NCBI GenBank assembly: GCA_034520365.1
Contig: JAXHNP010000007.1
Location: 62,001 to 126,000 of the forward strand
Direction of reading: 5' to 3'
Length of the DNA stretch: 64,000 bases
Source: Desulfobacterales bacterium
Lineage (GTDB): Bacteria > Desulfobacterota > Desulfobacteria > Desulfobacterales > Desulfosalsimonadaceae
Below the pieces are notes generated by a model. The model saw only the letters and a list, made by a program, of their open reading frames with translations, had not been told where the DNA came from and searched no databases. The translations under genes and the position numbers were made by a program. This document shows, piece by piece, positions 26,445-33,813 of this stretch (positions within the stretch are counted from its first letter, which is position 1; every line of letters begins with the position of its first letter).

Positions 26445-27575
26445 ATGAAAACAAATGCTATTATTTTCATTGGCTTATTTGTACTTCTGGTCCATCCCTT
26501 TGAATGTATTTATGCTTCTGACCTTTTTGTTGACAGCGGGCAGACCCTTCAGGATTCGGGATCATCCGGGTATAGCGCCCACGTTGTCCTTTCTGATCTC
26601 AATGGAGACGGGGATCTGGATGCCTACGTGACCAAAAGTGACGGATGGCGCGACAAGATTTGGCTGAACAACGGCCGAGGGGTTTTTTCACTGGCATCTT
26701 CTGCGCCTTTAAATGTTTATGCGCGGCAGGCTGCTTTAGAAGACCTGGATGGTGATGGGGATCCGGATTTGTTCAGTATAAACTATAACGGCGCAAATTC
26801 AGTGTATCTGAACGACGGGCAGGGCCAGTTCTCAGACAGCGAACAAAGTCTCGGATCGTCACATAGCTATGGTGTGGCTCTTGGCGATCTGGATGGTGAC
26901 GGGGATTTTGATGCCTTTGTATCCAATGACACCGCCAATATGGTATGGCTAAATGACGGTCTTGCCAACTTTTCTGACACAGGCCAGACACTGGGGTCAT
27001 ATGACAGCAGACGGTCAAGCCTGGGGGACCTGGACGGCGACGGCGATCTCGATGCCTTTTGTGTCAATTGGGGCTTCAACCTGGTCTGGATAAACGACGG
27101 ATCCGGGGTTTTCGAAGACAGCGGTCAAAGCTATGGAAGCAGTAAAAGCGAATGTGTCGCCCTGGGAGATGTCGATGGAGACGGGGATCTGGATGCATAT
27201 GTTGCCAACATAGACAGTGCCGACAAAGTCTGGCTGAATAACGGGGCCGCCGTTTTTACGAGTGGTGAGAATCTGGGGCTCGGAGGGAGCAGAGACGTGG
27301 CCCTTGGTGATGTGGACGGCGACGGCAATGTAGATGCCTTTGTCGCCAAAAGCGATACAGATAGCGGTGTAAATATTGTCTATTTAAACAATGACGCAGG
27401 CAGCGTTCTTCTGTTGGGTGACTCCAATACCCGGAGCGTCGCCTTAGGTGATGTGGATGGAGACGGCGACCTGGACGCATTTACCACCAACCGTGTTGAA
27501 GCGGATAAGGTCTGGCTGAACACATCAATTAAAAAGGGATTTATGCCGGCTGTTCTCTTGATTCTCGATGAGTAA
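26445..27575 (+). CDS. secreted VCBS/FG-GAP repeat protein with MPAVLLILDE tail
   Basis: 376 aa. Signal peptide, then seven repeats of about 48 aa with a calcium-binding loop (LGDLDGDGDLDAFVSN, followed by KVWLNDG). These form an integrin-alpha-like seven-bladed propeller. It ends KKGFMPAVLLILDE, the island's tail. GCAGGAG precedes the ATG. Probably cell-surface, ligand unknown. No riboswitch was found in the ~150 bp upstream. Confidence 0.9.
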   Translation: MKTNAIIFIGLFVLLVHPFECIYASDLFVDSGQTLQDSGSSGYSAHVVLSDLNGDGDLDAYVTKSDGWRDKIWLNNGRGVFSLASSAPLNVYARQAALEDLDGDGDPDLFSINYNGANSVYLNDGQGQFSDSEQSLGSSHSYGVALGDLDGDGDFDAFVSNDTANMVWLNDGLANFSDTGQTLGSYDSRRSSLGDLDGDGDLDAFCVNWGFNLVWINDGSGVFEDSGQSYGSSKSECVALGDVDGDGDLDAYVANIDSADKVWLNNGAAVFTSGENLGLGGSRDVALGDVDGDGNVDAFVAKSDTDSGVNIVYLNNDAGSVLLLGDSNTRSVALGDVDGDGDLDAFTTNRVEADKVWLNTSIKKGFMPAVLLILDE

Positions 27576-28165
27576 AACGGATTTGCAAATATGATAAAAG
27601 GGAATCCAAGGGATATTGAAACCCCCAAAGCCCACTTTAAAAAATAGGATTTTGCTTTTGAGGCTCAATTGTAAATCAAAAATCCCACTTTTGTGTAAAG
27701 TCTTTATTGCCCCTTTATCTTGTATGCGGCCAAAGGGAAGCTGGTCAGGTATGGATTTTTTCCCCTGTGGCAGCCGTGCTTAACTTGTCTTTTCTTTTCA
27801 TGGTAGCGTAGAGTTATCCTGGCGCCAATAATCGACAGAACAAGGTCGTTTAGCTTCACTTTGATCGGTGATCCTTTTTAGCTCCATATCGTCAGGGGAG
27901 CAGGTCGTTGGGTGCAGCATACTTGCCAAATATCCTGCCTAAAGACTTACAACCTCGAGTAAGGATTGTAAAAAGAACCCGTCAACTATCCTGTAATAAT
28001 GGGGCATACAATATGTGGTAGTGACCTGTGGCGGACCAAAGGCCGGCATTACTGTTTTTTCTGTTTGACTGTCTTCACCATATCAACCGGAACAAATGGT
28101 GAGTAAAGATAGCCGAGCTGCACTTTTGAAGCCCGCACTATTTTTCAGAAATTCCGGGAAATTAT
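27576..28165. other. gene-free region leading to riboswitch B
   Basis: The first ~380 bp show nothing I recognise. From 27965 on it is the leader repeat: CTATCCTGTAATAATGGGGC, then GGCGGACCAAAGGCCGGCAT and the block shared with 23545-23691. Confidence 0.5.
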
Positions 28166-28194
28166 TTGACTTTAAGTTCCCACCCATGCATTAT
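28166..28194 (+). promoter_or_regulatory. promoter of riboswitch B
   Basis: TTGACT, 17 nt, CATTAT (overlapping TTATAA). The layout is the same as at riboswitches A and C. Confidence 0.6.
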
Positions 28195-28200
28195 AAAAAC

Positions 28201-28296
28201 ATGATAAAGCCAAACCAGTCCTGAGGTTGGGACGGGAAGTCACGGGTCTTTTCGGTAGCGCTTTTTTTGATTCGGTTTTTAGATAGCCGGACTGCC
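28201..28296 (+). ncRNA. GEMM-I (cyclic-di-GMP-I type) riboswitch B
   Basis: GATAAAGCCAAACC, a short hairpin with CTGA, GGGACGGGAAGTCACGGG, a variable hairpin and ATAGCCGGACTGCC. It controls the DUF1566 gene starting at 28523 about 200 nt downstream. Confidence 0.85.
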
Positions 28297-28324
28297 ATTT
28301 ATCAGGAGCGGTCCGGCTTTTTTT
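28285..28324 (+). terminator. riboswitch B expression-platform terminator
   Basis: AGCCGGAC pairs with GTCCGGCT, followed by TTTTTTT; the 5' arm is shared with the aptamer. Confidence 0.85.
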
Positions 28325-28522
28325 GTTTTGGAGGGCTCAATGTTGAGGCTTAGGAAAAAATCAATATTACTATGCGAGGAGAAAAAATATGATCCGCTCT
28401 TTGCCCTTTCATGCCAAAAGATGCTGCCTGCTCCCGCTAATAATCTGCCTTCAGGTTTTTCTGACAGCTCAGACATTTGCAGATATAATCTATATCGACA
28501 AATCCAGCCCAGGGAGGGTGTA

Positions 28523-29743
28523 ATGAAAAAGACGGCCATGATTCTGACAGCTATAATAATATGCCTGTCGTGGCCTGATTTTATCCGGGCTTATCAGTCT
28601 TTCCCGGATACCGGTCAGAGCAAATGCTACAACAACACAGAAGAAATCACCTGCCCCGACTCAGGCCCTTTTTACGGCCAGGATGCCCATTACCAGCCCA
28701 GAGTGCCCCAGTCCTATACAAAGCTTGGTTACGGCGGGGAGGTGTTGGCCGACAACGCAGTCCACGTTGACGATGGCGGCCCGTGGATTATGACCCGAGA
28801 CAATGTAACCGGGCTTATCTGGGAGGTGAAAACAGAAGAAAGCGGTCTTAGAAACAATAATAACACTTACACCTGGTATGACCCGGATCCTGAAATAAAC
28901 AAAGGTGATGCGGGCGAACAAAACGGAGGCCAATGCAGCGGCAGCGATTGTGATACATACAGTTATATCCAGGCTCTTAATCAACAATCTTTCGGAGGGT
29001 GTTCAGACTGGCGGATGCCCGGGCGGCAAGAGCTTTCCTCACTTGCAAACAGGGATGATTATGCACCGTCTATTGATACGCAATGGTTTCCGCATACCCG
29101 GGCTTCAAATTACTGGACGGGTGATACATTTGCCATGAACAATGTAGGCGCGTGGCGCGTTGATTTCTTTCATGCTCTTGTGGGAGGTGCTGACAAGCGA
29201 GGTGCTGACAAGCCAGTCGTTTATCATGCCAGAGCGGTCCGCGGAGGGCCCTCAGAGTTTTTGCCTCATCTGACAGACAATCAAGACGGCACGGTTACAG
29301 ACCACAACACAGGACTTGTGTGGCAGAAATGCAGCCATGGGCAAACATGGGATGAAGCAACAAACGAATGCAGCGGAACGCCAACCGCTTATAACTGGCA
29401 GGACGCCCTGGCTGCTGCTGAAAGCCTCAGGTGGGCAAATCATACCGACTGGCGGCTGCCCGACATTAATGAACTGCAGACCCTGATTGATGACACAACA
29501 TCCAATCCGGCAATTTTGGACATTTTAGCCGATGATACCATCTCCGGTTATTACTGGTCGTCGACAACCTATCCCGGCAGCATGGACCGCGCCTGGAGCG
29601 TTTATTTCCTTAACGGATTTATTGCCCCCCGTATTAAAACCAACGAAAACAATTATTATGTCCGGGCTGTACGCGGCGGAGACACCTTCATTTATTCGGA
29701 AGCTAAAGCCCTGCCCGGACTTTTCATGCTGTTATTCGATTAG
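28523..29743 (+). CDS. secreted DUF1566 protein with LPGLFMLLFD tail
   Basis: 406 aa from the ATG at 28523 (AGGGAGGG upstream; an earlier in-frame ATG at 28328 overlaps the terminator and lacks a signal peptide). Signal peptide MKKTAMILTAIIICLSWPDF. Two DUF1566/Lcl-type domains (VTGLIWEVKTEE ... GCSDWRMPGRQELSSL ... YWTGD; then TGLVWQKCSHG ... TDWRLPDINELQTL ... YYWSSTTYPG), a fold related to C-type lectin/FGE domains. Ends EAKALPGLFMLLFD. Its stop overlaps that of the convergent beta-helix gene by 4 bp. Confidence 0.88.
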   Translation: MKKTAMILTAIIICLSWPDFIRAYQSFPDTGQSKCYNNTEEITCPDSGPFYGQDAHYQPRVPQSYTKLGYGGEVLADNAVHVDDGGPWIMTRDNVTGLIWEVKTEESGLRNNNNTYTWYDPDPEINKGDAGEQNGGQCSGSDCDTYSYIQALNQQSFGGCSDWRMPGRQELSSLANRDDYAPSIDTQWFPHTRASNYWTGDTFAMNNVGAWRVDFFHALVGGADKRGADKPVVYHARAVRGGPSEFLPHLTDNQDGTVTDHNTGLVWQKCSHGQTWDEATNECSGTPTAYNWQDALAAAESLRWANHTDWRLPDINELQTLIDDTTSNPAILDILADDTISGYYWSSTTYPGSMDRAWSVYFLNGFIAPRIKTNENNYYVRAVRGGDTFIYSEAKALPGLFMLLFD

Positions 29744-32700
29744 AATGGTGTGTCTTCCAGCAGCAGTAACAATACCCCGGGCATTATTTGCTGCTCAGGC
29801 CTAAATGCAACGGAAACGCTTTTATTACTGTCCATCGTGACAGTATTCGTTTGGGCAGTGGAGCTGTCGTCATCGGTGCCGCTCCAGGCGGCCACCTGAT
29901 AGCCGGCATCCGGATCAGCCGTCAGATCCACCACTATCCCGGCATCATAAACATGAGAACCCTCTGCCGGCGATATTGTGCCGCTGCCTGATTTCGTTAC
30001 GGTCAACGTGTACTGCGTCACTGGAATGGTCTCAAATGACACGCTCACGCTCTTATCACCCGTCATCGTCACCGTATTGCTCCCGGCAGTGGAGCTGTCG
30101 TCATCGGTGCCGCTCCAGGAAGCCACCTGGTAGCCGGCATCCGGATCAGCCGTCAGATCCACCACTGTCCCGGCATCATAAACATGAGAACCCTCTGCCG
30201 GCGATATTGTGCCGCTGCCTGATTTCGTTACGGTCAACGTGTACTGCGTCACTGGAATGGTCTCAAATGACACGCTCACGCTCTTATCACCCGTCATCGT
30301 CACCGTATTGCTCCCGGCAGTGGAGCTGTCGTCATCGGTGCCGCTCCAGGAAGCCACCTGGTAGCCGGCATCCGGATCAGCCGTCAGATCCACCACTATC
30401 CCGGCATCATAAACATGAGAACCCTCTGCCGGCGAGATTGTGCCGCTGCCTGATTTCGTTACGGTCAACGTGTACTGCGTCACTGGAATGGTCTCAAATG
30501 ACACGCTCACGCTCTTATCACCCGTCATCGTCACCGTATTGCTCCCGGCAGTGGAGCTGTCGTCATCGGTGCCGCTCCAGGAAGCCACCTGGTAGCCGGC
30601 ATCCGGATCAGCCGTCAGGGAAACAACTGTGCCTTCGAAATAATCACCGCTTGTGGGAGATACAGTGCCTGAACCGCTGATAACACTTGCCGTCAATGTG
30701 TAAATTGGCGTGGTAACCAGATATTCATAGGCGCCCAGATCATAACCCATGCCCTGGGGACGGGATGTGCCATCAAGGTCATCGGACGGGGCTGTCAAAT
30801 TAAATGTGGCATCAGATGCAATGCCTTCATCTATCACCGGCGAGGACGGGCTGAGATGGTAATCGCTGTCTCCGCCGGCAAGGGGATCATTATCCGGGCC
30901 ATCGTAATCGACAAAATCGGGGCTGACCCCCATGTTCCCGGTCTTATAGGGGGCACCGGCATTGTGCCAGCTTTCGTCAAGCATCGAAAAATCATTGTAA
31001 AGCAATCTCAAGTTGTTGAAACTTGATCCGGTCAGACCCCCATAATAAACAAAATAAATATCGGAATATCCGCCCCCATCCAGCACATTGCCCATAAAAA
31101 TGCAATTCATGACATAGGCGTAGCTATTCCGATAGGCCAAATAGAGACCTGCGCCATAAGTGGCGGCCGTATTGCCGGCGATTGTGCAGTTGAAAATATC
31201 CGAATTGCTGGCTTCGTCACTGTAGATCCCCCCGCCGTAAACCGCATGATTGTTAGCAATCACACAATTGATAATATCAGGCCGGGAGTAGTTGGTACTG
31301 CCGTTTTGCCCGCTGTAAATCCCCCCGCCCCGGTTCGAAGCCTCATTCAGGGTAATGGTGCACGCAAAAATACGGGCTTCATTTCTTTCATTATTGTGGA
31401 TGCCGCCGCCATGCCCGGCGGTTGAATTGCCGCGAATAATGCAGTTCTCAATCAGCGGTGAAAAACCCCCGTCGTTGTAAATACCCCCGCCGCCGCCGTC
31501 TGTGCTGCGATCCGCAGTGTTTCCTGCAATCAAACAGTTGCTGACCGTGGTGCTGCTACTGGAAATGGTGTAAATGCCGCCGCCGCTTTGGCCGGCTGAG
31601 TTGTTCAGAATGGAGCAGTCGTTTAAATATGTGGTTCGGCCGCAGTAAATGCCACCCCCATACTCTGCGCTGCAGTTCTGGATGATGCTGTTTGCAATGG
31701 TCGCGCCGCTTGCCGAAGCAAGTATTCCTCCGCCATTGACGGCAATTCCGTTGGTAAAGGTGAATCCGTCCACTTTCGCAGCGCCAGTAATGTATAGGCA
31801 CTGAAAGGTGCTCTGCCCGTTGATGATAGTGGGGTTGGCCAGCCAGTTGCGGCTGTTTCGCTGGATCTCGGTGCCGGCAAACCCCCCGTAAATAAAAAGC
31901 ACTTTATCGACATTAACCGGGGAAGTTAAATCATAATTACCCCCTCTAACCCAGATTTCGTTGTTTTCAGCTGCCGCGCCAATGGCCGCCTGAAGGCTGG
32001 CCTTGGCGGCTGCCCAGGTTGTGCCGTCATTCAAATCATCCCCGTCGATTCCATCCACATACAGGTCCGCATAATAATCCTGGCTCGGATCAAATTCATC
32101 AGCCCCGATATCGACGATGACCGATCCGTTTGAATCGCCGTCCAGCTGACGCGGATCTCCGTCAATATCTATAGGCAGCAGCCCGACAGAAGATGTTCCC
32201 TGGTCAATACACGGGGAACCGGGGGCGATGTGGTAGTTGCCGTTGTCCGGATCAATGATAAGCGGGTCTGTATAAACCTGAGCGGAGCCGACATAACTAG
32301 AGCAGCAATTATTGCTGCCATCAGGCCAGTCAGTTGACGAAAATCGTACCTCCAAATCAGATCCCGTCGTGTTGGTGTTCCCCCAGAGAATAGAATTGTA
32401 GATCCTGTGCTTAATGTCCGTATCGCCCAATATGTATACAGCGCCGCCCGTATAGGCGGTGTTGCGGGTAAAGGTACAGTTAATAAGAAGCATCGAGCCG
32501 CTTCCCGCATTAATGGCGCCGCCGTAGTCCAAAGCTGTATTCTGGGCAAAAACACAGTTGTTAAATACAGGCTTGGCGTAACTCAACCAAACTGCCCCGC
32601 CGCCGTAATAGCCTTCACTTCCCCCGGTTCCGGTTGACGCGTTGTGGGTAAACTTACAGTTCAAAATATTCGGCTCACTCCCGCTTTCCGAAATTACCAT

Positions 32701-33165
32701 GGCTCCGGCCCTGGAATCGCTGCCGTTGGTAAAGGTAAAACCGTCTAATGTCGCCGATGCAGACACGTTCATGATCCGAATGGCATCGCCGCCATCGACA
32801 ATGGTTTCATTTGACACGAAATTGCGCTGAGAAGCCTCGGTTTCAAAACCTTCGAAGCCACCCAGCAGGATAACAGCCTTTGTAACCCATATGGTCGATG
32901 CTGGAGAATACGTTCCCGCCTGAACCCAAATGTCATCGCCGGCTGTTGCAGCGCTGACTGCCTCGGCAATACCAGTAAAGGCCTCGCTCCAGCTGGTTCC
33001 GTCGCCGGATACGGCAAGATCTGAACGTACAAACCAGGTTGCTGCAAAAGCGCTCGAACCAAATGATAAAATAAAAACGAATATAAGCGTAAAAGCAGCG
33101 ATCTTTATTAATGCACCATACGTTAAATACTCTATTTTTTTCTGACAAACAGGTCCAAGCAACAT
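29740..33165 (-). CDS. large secreted right-handed beta-helix protein with four InlB-type repeats and MPGVLLLLLED tail
   Basis: 1141 aa. Signal peptide (hydrophobic to FAATW, about residue 42), then two parallel beta-helix regions with polymorphic membrane protein-like turns (GGGIYNDGG, GGAVYILGD, NCIFMGN; residues ~45-370 and ~370-820). Four bacterial repeats of 77 aa follow (YTLTVTKSGSGTISPAEGSH, VDLTADPDAGYQVASWSGTD). The first three are almost identical in DNA (period 231 bp). Ends QQIMPGVLLLLLEDTPF, the tail plus three residues. AAAGGAG precedes the ATG. Transcribed from riboswitch C. Confidence 0.9.
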   Translation of the reverse strand: MLLGPVCQKKIEYLTYGALIKIAAFTLIFVFILSFGSSAFAATWFVRSDLAVSGDGTSWSEAFTGIAEAVSAATAGDDIWVQAGTYSPASTIWVTKAVILLGGFEGFETEASQRNFVSNETIVDGGDAIRIMNVSASATLDGFTFTNGSDSRAGAMVISESGSEPNILNCKFTHNASTGTGGSEGYYGGGAVWLSYAKPVFNNCVFAQNTALDYGGAINAGSGSMLLINCTFTRNTAYTGGAVYILGDTDIKHRIYNSILWGNTNTTGSDLEVRFSSTDWPDGSNNCCSSYVGSAQVYTDPLIIDPDNGNYHIAPGSPCIDQGTSSVGLLPIDIDGDPRQLDGDSNGSVIVDIGADEFDPSQDYYADLYVDGIDGDDLNDGTTWAAAKASLQAAIGAAAENNEIWVRGGNYDLTSPVNVDKVLFIYGGFAGTEIQRNSRNWLANPTIINGQSTFQCLYITGAAKVDGFTFTNGIAVNGGGILASASGATIANSIIQNCSAEYGGGIYCGRTTYLNDCSILNNSAGQSGGGIYTISSSSTTVSNCLIAGNTADRSTDGGGGGIYNDGGFSPLIENCIIRGNSTAGHGGGIHNNERNEARIFACTITLNEASNRGGGIYSGQNGSTNYSRPDIINCVIANNHAVYGGGIYSDEASNSDIFNCTIAGNTAATYGAGLYLAYRNSYAYVMNCIFMGNVLDGGGYSDIYFVYYGGLTGSSFNNLRLLYNDFSMLDESWHNAGAPYKTGNMGVSPDFVDYDGPDNDPLAGGDSDYHLSPSSPVIDEGIASDATFNLTAPSDDLDGTSRPQGMGYDLGAYEYLVTTPIYTLTASVISGSGTVSPTSGDYFEGTVVSLTADPDAGYQVASWSGTDDDSSTAGSNTVTMTGDKSVSVSFETIPVTQYTLTVTKSGSGTISPAEGSHVYDAGIVVDLTADPDAGYQVASWSGTDDDSSTAGSNTVTMTGDKSVSVSFETIPVTQYTLTVTKSGSGTISPAEGSHVYDAGTVVDLTADPDAGYQVASWSGTDDDSSTAGSNTVTMTGDKSVSVSFETIPVTQYTLTVTKSGSGTISPAEGSHVYDAGIVVDLTADPDAGYQVAAWSGTDDDSSTAQTNTVTMDSNKSVSVAFRPEQQIMPGVLLLLLEDTPF
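29850..30690 (-). repeat. near-identical 231-bp coding repeats
   Basis: TACTGCGTCACTGGAATGGT recurs at 30011, 30242 and 30473; intervening DNA is almost identical. They encode the 77-aa InlB-type repeats and could change in number by recombination. Confidence 0.85.
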
Positions 33166-33390
33166 TGATATCTCCTTTTTCAGAATGGGATAAGGAATTG
33201 CGCTAACAAAGACTTCTCTCTACCACTCGAAATGACAGCATCAAGGCGTTTTACGCCAGTTTTTCAATTTTTACTGAGTTAAATTAGTAGAGACTGCGGC
33301 TCTTGGGCTGACATCCGCATATACTTCTGGTGCGTCCGTTTTTGCCTAAAAGGTAAGACCTGAAATACGGTTGGGCATGCTGCTTGCCAT

Positions 33391-33425
33391 AAAAAAAGCC
33401 GGACTAGCACCCCTGCAGTCCGGCT
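33391..33425 (-). terminator. riboswitch C expression-platform terminator
   Basis: On the minus strand AGCCGGACT-GCA and TGC-T-AGTCCGGCT pair almost perfectly, followed by TTTTTTT. Confidence 0.88.
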
Positions 33426-33508
33426 ATCTATTAGACCAAAATTAAAAATCGGCATCGAAAAGACCCGTGACTTTCCGTCCCAATCTCACAATTGGTTTGG
33501 CTCTTTTA
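33412..33508 (-). ncRNA. GEMM-I (cyclic-di-GMP-I type) riboswitch C
   Basis: On the minus strand AAGAGCCAAACC, hairpin CCAAT-TGTGAG-ATTGG, GGGACGGAAAGTCACGGGTC, variable hairpin, ATAGCCGGACTGC. The core is the same as in A and B, but the upstream leader is unrelated. It controls the beta-helix gene starting at 33165. Confidence 0.87.
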
Positions 33509-33509
33509 G

Positions 33510-33538
33510 ACCATGTGTTAACAGAACACAAAAGTCAA
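33510..33538 (-). promoter_or_regulatory. promoter of riboswitch C
   Basis: On the minus strand TTGACT, 17 nt, CATGGT. The -10 box is weak, but its distance matches A and B exactly. Confidence 0.5.
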
Positions 33539-33813
33539 AAGATTTTTTAACCTCACAGCGAAAAAGAGACTGATATCTATGCTGTATTGCCGGCGATTAT
33601 AACATCTGGGCGGGAATAACGGTTATGGCCTGAGACGGGCACAGGTTAGCCTGGTACATTCAAAAAATCTTGATTTTTCTGAAAATAGTTTTGTTTTTTA
33701 TTGCAAAAAATAAATCCCTATTTTAAAGTTTAACACACCCATTATTTTGCATCTTGACCATATCGAAATTTTTATTCTTGATTCCATCCTTATATGAAGG
33801 AGGGAGGGAGGGC
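33539..33813. other. intergenic region between divergent beta-helix genes
   Basis: No gene seen. Upstream of the plus-strand beta-helix gene it is AT-rich, and no riboswitch is present. Confidence 0.35.

Noticed and set aside
29976-30680. 234-aa plus-strand ORF with perfect-looking internal repeats
   Set aside because: It is the antisense shadow of the 231-bp coding repeats of the beta-helix gene; no ribosome site and an implausible composition.
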